Shown here piece by piece: positions 35,909 through 44,940 of a stretch of 64,000 bases of DNA. This DNA is from Sphingopyxis sp. H053 (GTDB taxonomy: Bacteria > Pseudomonadota > Alphaproteobacteria > Sphingomonadales > Sphingomonadaceae), in the NCBI RefSeq assembly GCF_001468225.1, contig NZ_LNRU01000007.1:241001-305000 (forward strand), given 5' to 3'. The notes beneath the pieces are model-generated. The model was given only the letters and a program-made list of their open reading frames with translations. It was not told the origin of the DNA and did no database searches. A program made the translations under genes and the position numbers. The stretch's first letter is position 1; the number at the start of each line of letters is the position of its first letter.

Positions 35909-36759
35909 TGTTCGGTTCGTTCTTCCAGAACCCGATGCGGCTACTCTTTGGCGTGGTCATCATACTCGTCATCCTGTCGCAATCGCTGGCGATCGTGCCC
36001 GAGGATAAGCAGGCACTGATCCTGCGCTTCGGCGAGATCGAGCGCACGGTGAACCGCTACAAGGAAGGCGAGGATTTCGGCAAGTCCGGCGCCGGCCTCG
36101 TCCTGCGCGTGCCCTTCACCGACGGCATCCAGTATATCGACAAGCGCATCCTCGGCGTGAACATGGAGCGCCAGCAGGTGCTCTCGACCGATCAGCAGCG
36201 GCTGCAGGTCGACGCCTTCGCGCGCTTCCGCATCACCAATCCGGTGCGTATGTACACCGCGATCCGCACCGAGGATAAATTGCAGGCGCAGCTTGCGACG
36301 ATCCTCGGCTCGTCGCTGCGCAACGAGCTGGGCAAGCGCACCTTCGCGACCTTGCTGTCGCCCGAACGCGGTGCGGTGATGGACAATATCCAGGTCGCGT
36401 TGAACCGCGAGGCGAACAAATATGGCGCCGAGATCATCGACGTTCGGATCAAGCGCGCCGACCTTCCCGAAGGCGCGACGCTCGAGGCGGCGTACAACCG
36501 CATGCGCACTGCGCGCCAGCAGGAAGCGATCTCGATCCGCGCCGAAGGGCAGAAGGAAGCGCAGATCATCCGCGGCAGCGCCGATGGTGAAGCGGCGCGT
36601 ATCTACGCCGCCAGCTTTGGCAAGGACCCCGAATTCTATGACTTCTACCGCGCGATGCAGAGCTATCGGCAGACCTTCCTGGGTGAAAACAACACGGGCG
36701 GGACGTCGATCATCATGTCGCCCGACAATGAATATCTGAAGCGGTTCAGCGGCGGTTGA
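35905..36759 (+). CDS. hflC: HflC, FtsH protease modulator subunit
   Basis: 284 residues, first ATG of an ATGATG pair overlapping the hflK stop. An N-terminal transmembrane helix (about 10-28) is followed by the SPFH domain (EDKQALILRFGEIERTVN, ISTDQQRLQVDAFARFRI-like core) and a helical C-terminal part with RTARQQEAISIRAEGQKEAQ. It pairs with HflK in the FtsH-regulating complex. The order hflK-hflC-degP groups membrane and periplasmic quality control. Confidence 0.94.
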   Translation: MMFGSFFQNPMRLLFGVVIILVILSQSLAIVPEDKQALILRFGEIERTVNRYKEGEDFGKSGAGLVLRVPFTDGIQYIDKRILGVNMERQQVLSTDQQRLQVDAFARFRITNPVRMYTAIRTEDKLQAQLATILGSSLRNELGKRTFATLLSPERGAVMDNIQVALNREANKYGAEIIDVRIKRADLPEGATLEAAYNRMRTARQQEAISIRAEGQKEAQIIRGSADGEAARIYAASFGKDPEFYDFYRAMQSYRQTFLGENNTGGTSIIMSPDNEYLKRFSGG

Positions 36760-36797
36760 TGAGGGCGGCTGCCGGCTGAATGGAACTTGCAGCGCTC

Positions 36798-36819
36798 GTT
36801 CATGTTCAATCACCGTTCA
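36798..36819 (+). promoter_or_regulatory. GTTCA direct repeats upstream of degP
   Basis: Three GTTCA words (36798, 36804, 36815). The last two are 11 bp apart, one helical turn, as in binding sites of OmpR-family response regulators. A similar pair with the same 11-bp spacing lies at 47587-47602 before another envelope gene. Confidence 0.35.
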
Positions 36820-36887
36820 GCCAATTCGCCGCAGATAGCCGCGGCCGGGGCAGATGAGTTTTTCGAGAACGAAAAGGAATTTCGATC

Positions 36888-38381
36888 GTGCGTTATGTTT
36901 ATGGCATCACTTCGGCCTTGCTGGCGGGTGGCACCGCGCTGGCGCTGGTCACCCAGTCCCCCGTCGGCGCGCAGGTCGCGCAGAATGAAAAGAGCGAAAT
37001 CGCCAAGGTCGTTCCGCGTTCGGGTGCGCCCGAAAGCTTCGCCGACCTCGTCGAGCAGTTGCAGCCCGCGGTCGTCAACATCTCGACCAAGCAGGAAGTC
37101 ACGCTCGGCGTCCGGCTGAACCCCTTTGCCGGGACGCGCGAACCGATCACGCAGGAACAGCAGGGCGGCGGCTCGGGCTTTCTGATCTCGGCCGACGGCT
37201 ATATCGTCACCAACAATCACGTCATCTCGGGCGGTCCGCGCGGCGAGGCGGTGAACCAGGTCACGGTGACGCTGACCAACCAGAAGGAATATAAGGCGAC
37301 GATCGTCGGCCGCGACGTCGCGTCCGATCTCGCACTGCTCAAGATCGAGGCCGGCGGCCTGCCCTTCGTCAAATTCGCCGACGGCGGCACCGCGCGCGTC
37401 GGCGACTGGGTCGTCGCGATCGGCAACCCGCTCGGCCTCGGCTCGACGGTGACCGCGGGCATCATCTCGGCGGTTCAGCGCAACATCGGGCAGGGCGGCG
37501 CCTATGACCGCTATATCCAGACCGATACCGCGATCAATCGCGGCAACTCGGGCGGCCCGTTGTTCGACCTGCAGGGCAATGTCGTCGGCATCAACAATAT
37601 GCTGATCTCGCCCGTCGGCGCGAACATCGGCGTCAACTTCGCGATCCCCGCCGATGCGGCGATCCCGGTGATCAACGCGCTGCGCGCGGGCGAAAAGGTC
37701 CAGCGCGGCTATCTCGGCATCGGCATCGCGCCGGTCGACGAGGATCTCGCGGCGGCGCTCGGCCTGCCCAAGGATCGCGGCGAGTTCATCCAGCGCGTCG
37801 AACCCGCACAGGCGGGCGAGAAGGCCGGGCTGAAGCGCGGCGACGTCGTGACCAAGGTCAATGGCAAGGACGTCACGCCGCAGCAGACTTTGTCGTACAT
37901 CGTCTCGAACACCAAGCCGGGCACGCGCATCCCGCTCGAGATCATCCGCGACGGCAAGGCGATGACGCTCAATGTCCTCGTCGGCACGCGTCCGCCCGAG
38001 GAAGAGCTGGCGGGCGCCAATTTCGACCCCGAGGCCGAGCAGGCTGAACCCGAGGATCCGACCGGCGCGGCCGACAAGGCGATCCAGGACGAGCTTGGCC
38101 TGTCGGTGCAGGTGGTGACCCCCGATATCGCGCGCGCGGTGGGTGTCGACGCCGGAACCAAGGGTCTGGTGATCGGCGCCGCGTCGGCGAGCAGCGACGC
38201 CGGCCGCAAGGGCCTGCGCCGCGGCGACGTGATCCTCAGCGCGAACCGCACCCCGGTCACGACGAGCGAGGCGCTCGCCAGGACCATCGCCGACGCGAAG
38301 AAGGCGGGCCGCGATGCGGTGCTGCTCGAAATCCAGCGCCGCGGCCAGCCGTCGGCCTTTATCGCGATTCGCGTGAAATAG
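36888..38381 (+). CDS. degP: Do-type periplasmic serine protease/chaperone (DegP/DegQ)
   Basis: 497 residues from GTG 36888 (AAGGA nine bases upstream). A signal peptide (about 1-29) precedes the trypsin-like domain with the catalytic triad H111 (VTNNHVI), D147 (SDLALLKI) and S221 (GNSGGPLF). Two PDZ domains follow (about 260-350 and 395-490). It degrades or refolds damaged envelope proteins. It follows hflKC and is ended by a clear terminator. Confidence 0.95.
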   Translation: MRYVYGITSALLAGGTALALVTQSPVGAQVAQNEKSEIAKVVPRSGAPESFADLVEQLQPAVVNISTKQEVTLGVRLNPFAGTREPITQEQQGGGSGFLISADGYIVTNNHVISGGPRGEAVNQVTVTLTNQKEYKATIVGRDVASDLALLKIEAGGLPFVKFADGGTARVGDWVVAIGNPLGLGSTVTAGIISAVQRNIGQGGAYDRYIQTDTAINRGNSGGPLFDLQGNVVGINNMLISPVGANIGVNFAIPADAAIPVINALRAGEKVQRGYLGIGIAPVDEDLAAALGLPKDRGEFIQRVEPAQAGEKAGLKRGDVVTKVNGKDVTPQQTLSYIVSNTKPGTRIPLEIIRDGKAMTLNVLVGTRPPEEELAGANFDPEAEQAEPEDPTGAADKAIQDELGLSVQVVTPDIARAVGVDAGTKGLVIGAASASSDAGRKGLRRGDVILSANRTPVTTSEALARTIADAKKAGRDAVLLEIQRRGQPSAFIAIRVK

Positions 38382-38406
38382 GCTTCGGCTTCCGGTCCAT
38401 CAAACG

Positions 38407-38439
38407 GGGCGCCGCACCTTCGGGTCCGGCGCCCTTTTT
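38407..38439 (+). terminator. Intrinsic terminator after degP
   Basis: Stem GGGCGCCG (38407-38414) with CGGCGCCC (38427-38434), followed by TTTTT (38435-38439). Confidence 0.85.
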
Positions 38440-38441
38440 GT

Positions 38442-38474
38442 TTGCGCGCCGCGGCTCTTGTTCATATTATGTTC
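38442..38474 (+). promoter_or_regulatory. Promoter with LexA-type GTTC-N7-GTTC box
   Basis: TTGCGC (38442-38447), 17-nt spacer, TATTAT (38465-38470). Overlapping the -10 is GTTC-ATATTAT-GTTC (38460-38474), which matches the alphaproteobacterial LexA operator GTTC-N7-GTTC exactly. The second GTTC also begins a GTTCT-N4-AGAAC palindrome. The placement suggests SOS-type repression of the VOC gene. Confidence 0.5.
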
Positions 38475-38501
38475 TCATAAGAACGAGTCGGGAGAAAGAT
38501 G

Positions 38502-38870
38502 ATGATTGGCTATGTGACGCTGGGCACGAAGGATCTGGCAAAGGCGGCGGTCTTCTATGACGCGATTGCCGCCGAACTCGACACGCCGCGGATGATGGAG
38601 TTCGACGGCTTCATCGCGTGGGGAAAGCCGGGCGGCGGCGCGGGCATCGGGCTGACGCGGCCCTTCGACGGCAATGTCGCGACGGTCGGCAACGGCGTGA
38701 TGGTCGCGCTGCAGGCGAAGGACAAGGAACAGGTCCACCGCCTCCACGAAATCGCGCTCGCGCATGGTGGCACATGCGAAGGCCCTCCGGGACCGCGCGG
38801 CGAGGGGTTTTACGCCGGTTATTTCCGCGACCCCGACGGCAACAAGCTCAACGCCTTCATGATGGGGTGA
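38502..38870 (+). CDS. VOC family (glyoxalase/dioxygenase-fold) protein
   Basis: 122 residues from the second of two ATGs (38499, 38502), chosen because GGAG is seven bases before it. IGYVTLGTKDLAKAAVFYD is the typical first beta-alpha unit, and EGFYAGYFRDPDGNKLNAFMM the typical last metal-binding strand with Asp/Asn. VOC proteins of this size act on small ligands such as methylglyoxal adducts or antibiotics. The substrate is unknown. A LexA-like box overlaps the promoter. Confidence 0.88.
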   Translation: MIGYVTLGTKDLAKAAVFYDAIAAELDTPRMMEFDGFIAWGKPGGGAGIGLTRPFDGNVATVGNGVMVALQAKDKEQVHRLHEIALAHGGTCEGPPGPRGEGFYAGYFRDPDGNKLNAFMMG

Positions 38871-38930
38871 ATGGGTCGGGGTCGATCTCGGCTTTGGGGG
38901 TGGGGAGCGGGCGTTCATGTTCCCCACCTT

Positions 38931-39024
38931 CGTCATCGCGGACTTGATCCGGGATCCCGCTTTTTTCGGCATCGACTGGCATCGACTGCAAGCGGGGATC
39001 CCGGATCAAATCCGGGGTGACGAT
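38931..39024. repeat. Palindromic repeat built on GGGATCCCGGATCAA
   Basis: Inverted arms of about 30 bp (TCATCGCGGACTTGATCCGG... and its complement ending GGGGTGACGA) enclose a loop with a direct repeat of GGCATCGACT. It lies between two convergent genes, as such dispersed hairpins often do in sphingomonads. Confidence 0.65.
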
Positions 39025-39057
39025 GATTGAGGAGACGGCCTTCGGTCCCGCGCCGTC

Positions 39058-39612
39058 CTACGCCTCCCGCAACAATGGCCAGAGTTCCAGCCACTTTTTG
39101 GATCGCCGTCGCTCGTCGTAAACGTCGCGCTTCAGGTCGACGAAATTTGCCGCGGGACGCAAGATCAGGCCGAAAAGATCGTCGGTGCCCAGGGGAGCTG
39201 CGACTTCGCAGAGGCCGGCACCATGATGTCGGGCCGCAACGGCGGTCGCTGTCTCGGGCCAATGGCGCATTGCATCGATGGCGGAAGCATAAGGCGGATC
39301 GCCGTTACGGATGTGCATCCGTGCCTGATTCTTGACCGACCAGAGGGCCGATGGCTCGATTGCCGCCAGCCGATCCTCGTGGTGCCGATCGAGTGCCGGG
39401 TCGGTTCGATCGGGATCGTACCAGATCACGTCGATATCGCCATTGGGCGGCGATGGCGGATATTGGTGCAGATGATCCCAAACCGCGTTTCGGATAAAAC
39501 CCGCCCCGATCCAGCAGTCGGGCAGATCGAGCGCTGCAACCGTCGCGAGCAGATGCCAGCGCCGCCGGTCGGCGCGCAGGATGGAAATTATCTCGGCCTC
39601 CGCAGCGCTCAT
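39058..39612 (-). CDS. Nucleotidyltransferase-like protein (DUF925/NTP_transf_6 type)
   Basis: 184 residues from ATG 39612. The family signature is visible: RRWHLLATVAALDLPDCWIG, AGFIRNAVWDHLH, then GDIDVIWYD with the acidic pair of the nucleotidyltransferase fold, and LCEVAAPLGTDDLFGLILRPAA near the end. Members are predicted nucleotidyltransferases; the substrate is unknown. It has no obvious partner nearby. Confidence 0.85.
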   Translation of the reverse strand: MSAAEAEIISILRADRRRWHLLATVAALDLPDCWIGAGFIRNAVWDHLHQYPPSPPNGDIDVIWYDPDRTDPALDRHHEDRLAAIEPSALWSVKNQARMHIRNGDPPYASAIDAMRHWPETATAVAARHHGAGLCEVAAPLGTDDLFGLILRPAANFVDLKRDVYDERRRSKKWLELWPLLREA

Positions 39613-39646
39613 CTGCAAGAGATAGCGTGCTTGGCGGCGATTGGAT

Positions 39647-39680
39647 ATGCCCGCCGCCGGTCGATGCCGGCGGCGGGCAT
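39647..39680. repeat. GC-rich 14-bp perfect hairpin
   Basis: ATGCCCGCCGCCGG (39647-39660), 6-nt loop, then its exact complement (39667-39680). It sits 35 bp upstream of the nucleotidyltransferase start, in its leader on the minus strand, in a 403-bp gap without a convincing gene. Confidence 0.55.
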
Positions 39681-39794
39681 GGAAAGGGCCTTTCCTAAAA
39701 TATCCCGCCATGATCTATGCTTTCGGATGGCCCGACCCGACACCATTGCTGTTCTTGCCCGTGGCGCGATGCGCCGACCGCCCGTACGATCGCG

Positions 39795-39849
39795 TAAAGC
39801 CACAAAAGCCCCATTTTCGCTTCGCGCGTGCGGGGCTTTTGTGGCTTTA
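39795..39849. terminator. 18-bp perfect inverted repeat, bidirectional-terminator-like
   Basis: TAAAGCCACAAAAGCCCC (39795-39812), 19-nt loop, then the exact complement (39832-39849). The core AAAAGCCCC...GGGGCTTTT is the pattern of a bidirectional intrinsic terminator. The flanking genes are transcribed away from each other, so it does not terminate either of them. It implies an unrecognised transcript in the gap, or another structural role. Confidence 0.6.
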
Positions 39850-40015
39850 ACGCCAGCGGCGGTGTTCCCCCGTGCCGCCGCGAAACGCGAATTCAGTGTA
39901 AAGTTCGGCGGTTTTTGGCCGTGTGCTGGTTTCGGCGGCCACGCTGGTTTGCCGATTGCCTGCACTCACCCGCCGCTCTAACCTCGACGCAACATTTCAA
40001 GGTGGAGGACAGCGG

Positions 40016-41611
40016 GTGAGCGACGGCAGTACGGCAAGCGAAATCTATATCGGCCTTGGCGGAGGCGGCGCAGCCGATGGCCCGCGCCAGTCGCTGGTGC
40101 TGAAACGTGCGAACCGTCACGGGTTGATCGCGGGTGCGACCGGCACCGGCAAGACGGTGACCTTGCAGGGGCTCGCCGAGGGTTTTTCGGCGGTCGGCGT
40201 TCCGGTGTTTGTCGCCGATGTGAAGGGCGACCTTGCCGGCATGGCGATGGCGGGCAGCCCGACCGCGAAGACGCACGAGATTTTCGCCGCGCGCGCCGCC
40301 GAGATCGGCGATGCGACATGGGCCTATCGCGACAATCCGGTGATCTTCTGGGACCTGTTCGGCGAACAGGGGCACCCCGTGCGCACGACGATTTCCGAAA
40401 TGGGCCCGCTGCTGCTCGCGCGGCTGATGGGACTCAACGAGGTGCAGGAGGGCGTGCTGGCGATTGCGTTCCGCGTCGCCGACGAACAGAATCTGCTCCT
40501 CCTCGACCTCGGCGACCTGCAGGCGATGCTGTCGTGGTGCGCCGAAAGCGCCGACGAGCTCACGACCAAATATGGCAATGTGTCGAAGGCGACCGTCGGC
40601 ACGATCCAGCGCCAGTTGCTGACGCTCGAAAGCCAGGGCGGCGCCAATTTCTTCGGCGAGCCCGCGCTCGACATTCAGGACATGATCCGCACCGACGAAA
40701 ATGGCCGCGGCTATGTGAATATCCTCGCCGCCGACAAGCTGATGGCGAGCCCGAAGCTTTACGCGACCTTCCTCCTCTGGATGCTCAGCGAGATGTTCGA
40801 GACGCTTCCCGAGGTCGGCGACCCCGACAAGCCGAAGCTCGTCTTCTTCTTCGACGAGGCGCATCTGCTGTTCGACGACGCGCCGCCCGCGCTGACCGAA
40901 AAGATCGAGCAGGTCGTGCGCCTGATCCGTTCGAAGGGCGTCGGCGTCTATTTCGTCACGCAGAACCCGATCGACGTCCCCGAGGAAGTCGCGGGCCAGC
41001 TCGGCAACCGCGTCCAGCATGCGCTGCGCGCCTTCACCCCGCGCGATCAGAAAGCCGTGAAAGCCGCCGCCGACACCTTCCGCCCGAACCCCAAGGTCGA
41101 TGTCGCGCGCGAGATCACCGAATTGAAGGTCGGCGAGGCGCTGGTGTCGCTGCTGATGGCCGACGGCGCGCCGTCGCCGGTCGAGCGCACATTGATCAAG
41201 CCGCCCTGCTCGCGCGCGGGCCCGCTCGACGCCAAGGAACGCGCGATCATCAAGTCGATCTCGCCCGTCGAGGGCAAATATGACACCGCCGTCGATCGCG
41301 AAAGCGCCGAGGAACTGCTCGCCGCCAAGGCCGAGCAGGCGCAGGCGGCGGCCGTCGAAGCCAAGGCACAGGTCGAGGCCGACAAGCAGGCCGCGATCGC
41401 CGCGAAGGAAGAGGCGAAGCGCAAGGCTGCCGAGGAACGCGAGCGGCTACGGCTCGAAAAGGCCGCGGCGCGCGAAGCCGCGAAACCGTCGATGACCGAA
41501 AAAATGGTCCAGTCGGCGGCACGCTCGGCGGCGACCAGCCTCGGGCGACAGGTTGCGGGCAAGTTCGGCGGCCAGCTGATGCGCGGGATATTGGGCAGCC
41601 TGTTCAAGTGA
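40016..41611 (+). CDS. HerA/FtsK-like ATPase, DUF853 (YjgR) family
   Basis: 531 residues from GTG 40016, with GGAGG at ideal spacing. Walker A is GATGTGKT (40-47). A Walker B-like [12 protein letters not shown] lies near residue 280, and [30 protein letters not shown] is a family hallmark. The C-terminal 100 residues are a charged Ala/Lys/Glu coiled coil (about 435-490) ending in a Gly-rich tail. DUF853 ATPases are related to HerA DNA translocases; their cellular role is unknown. The stop overlaps the next start (GTGA). Confidence 0.9.
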   Translation: MSDGSTASEIYIGLGGGGAADGPRQSLVLKRANRHGLIAGATGTGKTVTLQGLAEGFSAVGVPVFVADVKGDLAGMAMAGSPTAKTHEIFAARAAEIGDATWAYRDNPVIFWDLFGEQGHPVRTTISEMGPLLLARLMGLNEVQEGVLAIAFRVADEQNLLLLDLGDLQAMLSWCAESADELTTKYGNVSKATVGTIQRQLLTLESQGGANFFGEPALDIQDMIRTDENGRGYVNILAADKLMASPKLYATFLLWMLSEMFETLPEVGDPDKPKLVFFFDEAHLLFDDAPPALTEKIEQVVRLIRSKGVGVYFVTQNPIDVPEEVAGQLGNRVQHALRAFTPRDQKAVKAAADTFRPNPKVDVAREITELKVGEALVSLLMADGAPSPVERTLIKPPCSRAGPLDAKERAIIKSISPVEGKYDTAVDRESAEELLAAKAEQAQAAAVEAKAQVEADKQAAIAAKEEAKRKAAEERERLRLEKAAAREAAKPSMTEKMVQSAARSAATSLGRQVAGKFGGQLMRGILGSLFK

Positions 41612-42060
41612 GCGAAGCCGATGCCGCGCGGATGGAGGCGAGCCTGACGGCCGTCGCCGACGCCGGCATCGACATCCGCCACGCCCTGTTCGACCGCTTC
41701 TTTGCTGCGTTTCCCGAGCGGCGCGCGAGCTTCATGGTCGTCGACGCCTCGTCGCGGCGGATGACCGACGAGACGCTGCAGATGATGTTCGGGCTGGCGA
41801 AGCGCGAAGGCTGGGTGTGGCCGCTCGTCGCCGAGCTTGTCTTCACCCACCGCGCCTATGGGCCGCTGCCGATCGCCGAATATGACGCCTTCATCGACAT
41901 GACGGTCGCCGAACTGGGCGCAGCGGCTGGCGGGACATGGAGCAGCGAGACGGCGACCGCGTGGCAGCGCCATGCCGACGCGCTCAAGGCGATGATCCGC
42001 CGCGCGCGCGCCGAATGGGAAAGCGCGATGCCGGTCGGGGCGCCGCAGCCGGCCGAGTAA
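41608..42060 (+). CDS. Globin-like protein coupled to the DUF853 ATPase
   Basis: 150 residues, GTG start overlapping the ATPase stop. The protein is all-helical with a globin-like pattern: [16 protein letters not shown] (helix B/C), a candidate proximal His 81 in [11 protein letters not shown], and [17 protein letters not shown] as a final H-helix. I infer a globin or globin-like fold from pattern only; haem binding is not proven. Coupling to a HerA-type ATPase is unusual. Confidence 0.7.
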   Translation: MSEADAARMEASLTAVADAGIDIRHALFDRFFAAFPERRASFMVVDASSRRMTDETLQMMFGLAKREGWVWPLVAELVFTHRAYGPLPIAEYDAFIDMTVAELGAAAGGTWSSETATAWQRHADALKAMIRRARAEWESAMPVGAPQPAE

Positions 42061-42070
42061 TAATCCACCC

Positions 42071-42100
42071 TCGTCATCCCCGCCTTCGCGGGAATGACGA
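42071..42100. repeat. Short hairpin repeat with CCCGCCTTCGCGGG core
   Basis: TCGTCATCCCCGC-CTTC-GCGGGAATGACGA, a 13-bp stem with one mismatch, between two convergent genes. It probably serves as a terminator and shares its core with the repeats at 13507 and 50024. Confidence 0.65.
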
Positions 42101-42114
42101 AATGGATTGTTTTC

Positions 42115-44814
42115 TTACCTCGCCTTCAGCCAGCCGGCGATTTCGCCCTTGATGCGCGGGCGGCTGACGCTGCGCTCTTTCAGGCTCGCCAGCGTCTTGT
42201 CATAGGGCTTGCGCACGTCGGCGGGCAGCGGCGCCGCAATCCGCTCGAGCTTCGCGATCATCGCGGGATCGTTCGACGAGGCTGCGAGGCCCGCGAGGAA
42301 GCGCGCGCGTGCCGAGGCGTCGATCAGCCGGTCGACCGCGGCCTGGTTTACCTGCGCGAAATCGACCGCCAGTTCGGGGTGATTCTTCGCGACCGCGCCG
42401 ATGATCGAGGCGCTGACGGTCTTGCCGGGTTCGTCGGTGAGTGCGAGGTCGAGGGCGCGCTTGGCAAGGGGTTCGTCCTTCGTATTGCCCAAGAACGTGT
42501 AGAAGGCGCTGCGTTCGACCGCCGATTTCGATCCCTTCGCCATGGCGCGCAGCTTGGTCCATTCGGCCTCGCTCGCGTTGGCCGCGACGATGTCGAGCCA
42601 GCGCGATTTCAGCGGACCGTCGAGCGCCGAGGGATTGCTGTCGAGCAGCGCGAAGCGGCGGCGGGCCTCTGCCAGCACCTTGGCGTCGCCCAACGTCCCG
42701 AGCGCGCCGAGCAGTTCGGAGCGCAGGATGCTGTCGAGCGCGGGTTCGCCGACACGCGCGTCGAAGCCGAGGCGTCCCATCGCGGGCGTGAGCGCCGTAG
42801 TGCCGCGTGCCGCGATCTGTTTCTGCACCGCCGGCTGGTCGTCGAAATAGCCATATAGCGCCGCGTAACGCCCCGCGACGTCGCCGAGCAGCTTCTGGCT
42901 CGCATCGTGCGGCACTGCTGTCAGCAGGTCGAGCGCGGCGCCCATCGGCTGGTAGCCCGCATAAGCGAGCGCGAAATTGTCGCCGAGCAGCCCGAGCTGG
43001 TCGATCGGAGCGAGCTTCGCGAAGTCGCCGCGGAGCGCGGCGAGCGCCGCGGGCGAATAGAGGGTGCGATAATAGCCCGCCTGGCCGGCGTTGAGCAGCA
43101 CTGCGCCGCAGCCGGGCAGGGTGAGCGTGCCGGTGCCGCCGGCGACCACCTGCCGCGCGACCGCGCCATTTCCGGCGCGCGCGAGCACGGGCACCTGCCA
43201 GCGGCGATTTTGGGTGTCGATGACCTGCTTGCGATCGCGCGAAAATTCGCTCTGCGTCAGCTGGACGGTGGTGTTGCCGCCCGCGCAGGTCACCCCGCCG
43301 ACGCGGAGCAGTGGGATGCCCGGCTGGCTGGTGAAATCATGCGCGATCGCGGTCAGCCCTTTCGCGCCCGCCGCCTCGACCGCGTTCCACAGATCGTCGG
43401 TGCGCGTGTTGGCATATTTATGCTTGGCCATGTAGGTGCGCAGCCCATCGCGCCACACATCCTCGCCGGCATAGGCCTCGAGCATCGTGATCACAGCCTC
43501 GCCCTTCTGGTACGTGATCGCGTCGAACGCCTGATTGGTGTCCTCGACGGTGCGGATCGTCTGGACGATCGGGTGCGTCGTCGCAAAGGCGTCGAGCGCC
43601 ATCGCACGCTCGCGGCCGTCGACGCGGTCGAGCAAAGGCTGCCAGTCGGGATGGAAATGGTCGCTCGCCTTGGTTTCCATCCAGCTCGCGAAGCCTTCGT
43701 TGAGCCAGAGGTCGTCCCACCATGCCATCGTCACAAGATCGCCGAACCATTGGTGCGCGACCTCGTGCGCCTGCGTCGTGTAGATCTGCTGGCGCGTCGC
43801 TTCGCTGGTGATCTTCGGATCGTCGAGCAGGATGCGCTCGAAGGTGAAGATCGCGCCCCAATTTTCCATCGCGCCGAAAAATTGCGACTGGCCGGGCCCC
43901 GCAACATTGTCGAGCTTGGGCAGCGGATAGGGCTGGCCGAAATAGTCGCTGTAATAGCCGAGCAGGGGGCCGAGGCTGTCGAGCGCGAAGCGCGCCTGCT
44001 CGCCCGACCCCTTGGGCGACACGATGCCGACCTCGGCGCCGCTCGCGCTTTTCGCCGCGAGCCGCTCGAAATGGCCGGTCGCGAAGAAGAGGAGGTAGGA
44101 CGACATTTTGGGCGAGATCTGGAAGGTGACCTTCTTCTTGCCGCCCTCGACCGGCGTTTCGCTCGCCACGGGCATGTTGCTCACCGCCAGGTCGCTCGCG
44201 GGAACGGTCGCCGCGAGGGTGAAGGTCGCCTTGTAGCTCGGCTCGTCGAAGCTCGGCACGAAGCGCCGCGCGTCTGGCGCCTCGAACTGGGTGAACAGCC
44301 CGCGTACCTCGCTCCCCGTAACCTTGTCGGGATAATCGAGCGCGAAAAGTCCGTTCGCCTGCGTGTTGATCACCCCGGTGTAGCTGGTGGTCAGGCGGTA
44401 TTTGCCGCGCGCGAGCGTTGCGGGGGCGTTGAAATTTACCGTCTGCGCGGCGGCATCAACCGTGACGGTCAGCGTAATCGCCTTGCCGTCGGCGCCGGTC
44501 AGGCTCGCGCTCTCGAAGCTGAGGTCGAGAGCGTTCAGCGTCAGCGTCGCCGAGGGTTCGTAAAGCTCGATGTCGATGCCCGCGTCGCCGGTAAAGCGCA
44601 GCGCCTTGGCGTCGGGCGTGACGCTGATGTCGTAATGCACCGGCCGCGCGATCCGCGGCAGCTGGCTCGGCACGCTGGTATCGAGCGGGGCGCCGGTGAG
44701 CGCGGGCGCCGCGGCGACGGGCGTGGGGGATTCGACCCCCGGCTGCGCGGCGCAGGCGGCGAGGCTGAGCGACGACACGGCGGCAACAAGCAAATGGCGA
44801 TTCGAGAGTTTCAT
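42115..44814 (-). CDS. M1 family zinc aminopeptidase, lipoprotein
   Basis: 899 residues from ATG 44814. A lipoprotein signal ends in LAAC (Cys about 20), placing it in the periplasm on a membrane. The exopeptidase motif GAMEN is at 314-318. The zinc site is HEVAH (350-354) with the third ligand E373 in LWLNEGFASW. A C-terminal ERAP1-like helical domain covers the last 350 residues. It removes N-terminal residues from peptides. It is divergent from the P450 gene with a 126-bp shared promoter region. Confidence 0.94.
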   Translation of the reverse strand: MKLSNRHLLVAAVSSLSLAACAAQPGVESPTPVAAAPALTGAPLDTSVPSQLPRIARPVHYDISVTPDAKALRFTGDAGIDIELYEPSATLTLNALDLSFESASLTGADGKAITLTVTVDAAAQTVNFNAPATLARGKYRLTTSYTGVINTQANGLFALDYPDKVTGSEVRGLFTQFEAPDARRFVPSFDEPSYKATFTLAATVPASDLAVSNMPVASETPVEGGKKKVTFQISPKMSSYLLFFATGHFERLAAKSASGAEVGIVSPKGSGEQARFALDSLGPLLGYYSDYFGQPYPLPKLDNVAGPGQSQFFGAMENWGAIFTFERILLDDPKITSEATRQQIYTTQAHEVAHQWFGDLVTMAWWDDLWLNEGFASWMETKASDHFHPDWQPLLDRVDGRERAMALDAFATTHPIVQTIRTVEDTNQAFDAITYQKGEAVITMLEAYAGEDVWRDGLRTYMAKHKYANTRTDDLWNAVEAAGAKGLTAIAHDFTSQPGIPLLRVGGVTCAGGNTTVQLTQSEFSRDRKQVIDTQNRRWQVPVLARAGNGAVARQVVAGGTGTLTLPGCGAVLLNAGQAGYYRTLYSPAALAALRGDFAKLAPIDQLGLLGDNFALAYAGYQPMGAALDLLTAVPHDASQKLLGDVAGRYAALYGYFDDQPAVQKQIAARGTTALTPAMGRLGFDARVGEPALDSILRSELLGALGTLGDAKVLAEARRRFALLDSNPSALDGPLKSRWLDIVAANASEAEWTKLRAMAKGSKSAVERSAFYTFLGNTKDEPLAKRALDLALTDEPGKTVSASIIGAVAKNHPELAVDFAQVNQAAVDRLIDASARARFLAGLAASSNDPAMIAKLERIAAPLPADVRKPYDKTLASLKERSVSRPRIKGEIAGWLKAR

Positions 44815-44890
44815 GGTTGCGATCCCCGGTATGATTTTGCGCTCCGGGCTAGGCGCATGCGCGAGCCCCCGCAACGCCCCCTTTCGGCAG

Positions 44891-44916
44891 GCCGTCGTCG
44901 AGGCTCGACAGACGGC
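44891..44916. promoter_or_regulatory. Interrupted palindrome upstream of the P450 gene
   Basis: GCCGTC-G-TCGAG-G-CTCGA-CA-GACGGC, nested inverted repeats ending 25 bp before the P450 start codon. Possible operator; no regulator gene is adjacent. Confidence 0.3.
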
Positions 44917-44940
44917 ACGCGATGAGGCAGCTTTGGTTGC

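Noticed and set aside
36782..36800. GGAAC...CGTT before degP as an EcfG promoter
   Set aside because: The spacing is only 10 bases; EcfG promoters need 16-17.
39641..39850. Plus-strand frame of about 69 codons in the nucleotidyltransferase/ATPase gap
   Set aside because: It runs through both large hairpins, has no RBS and no protein-like pattern.
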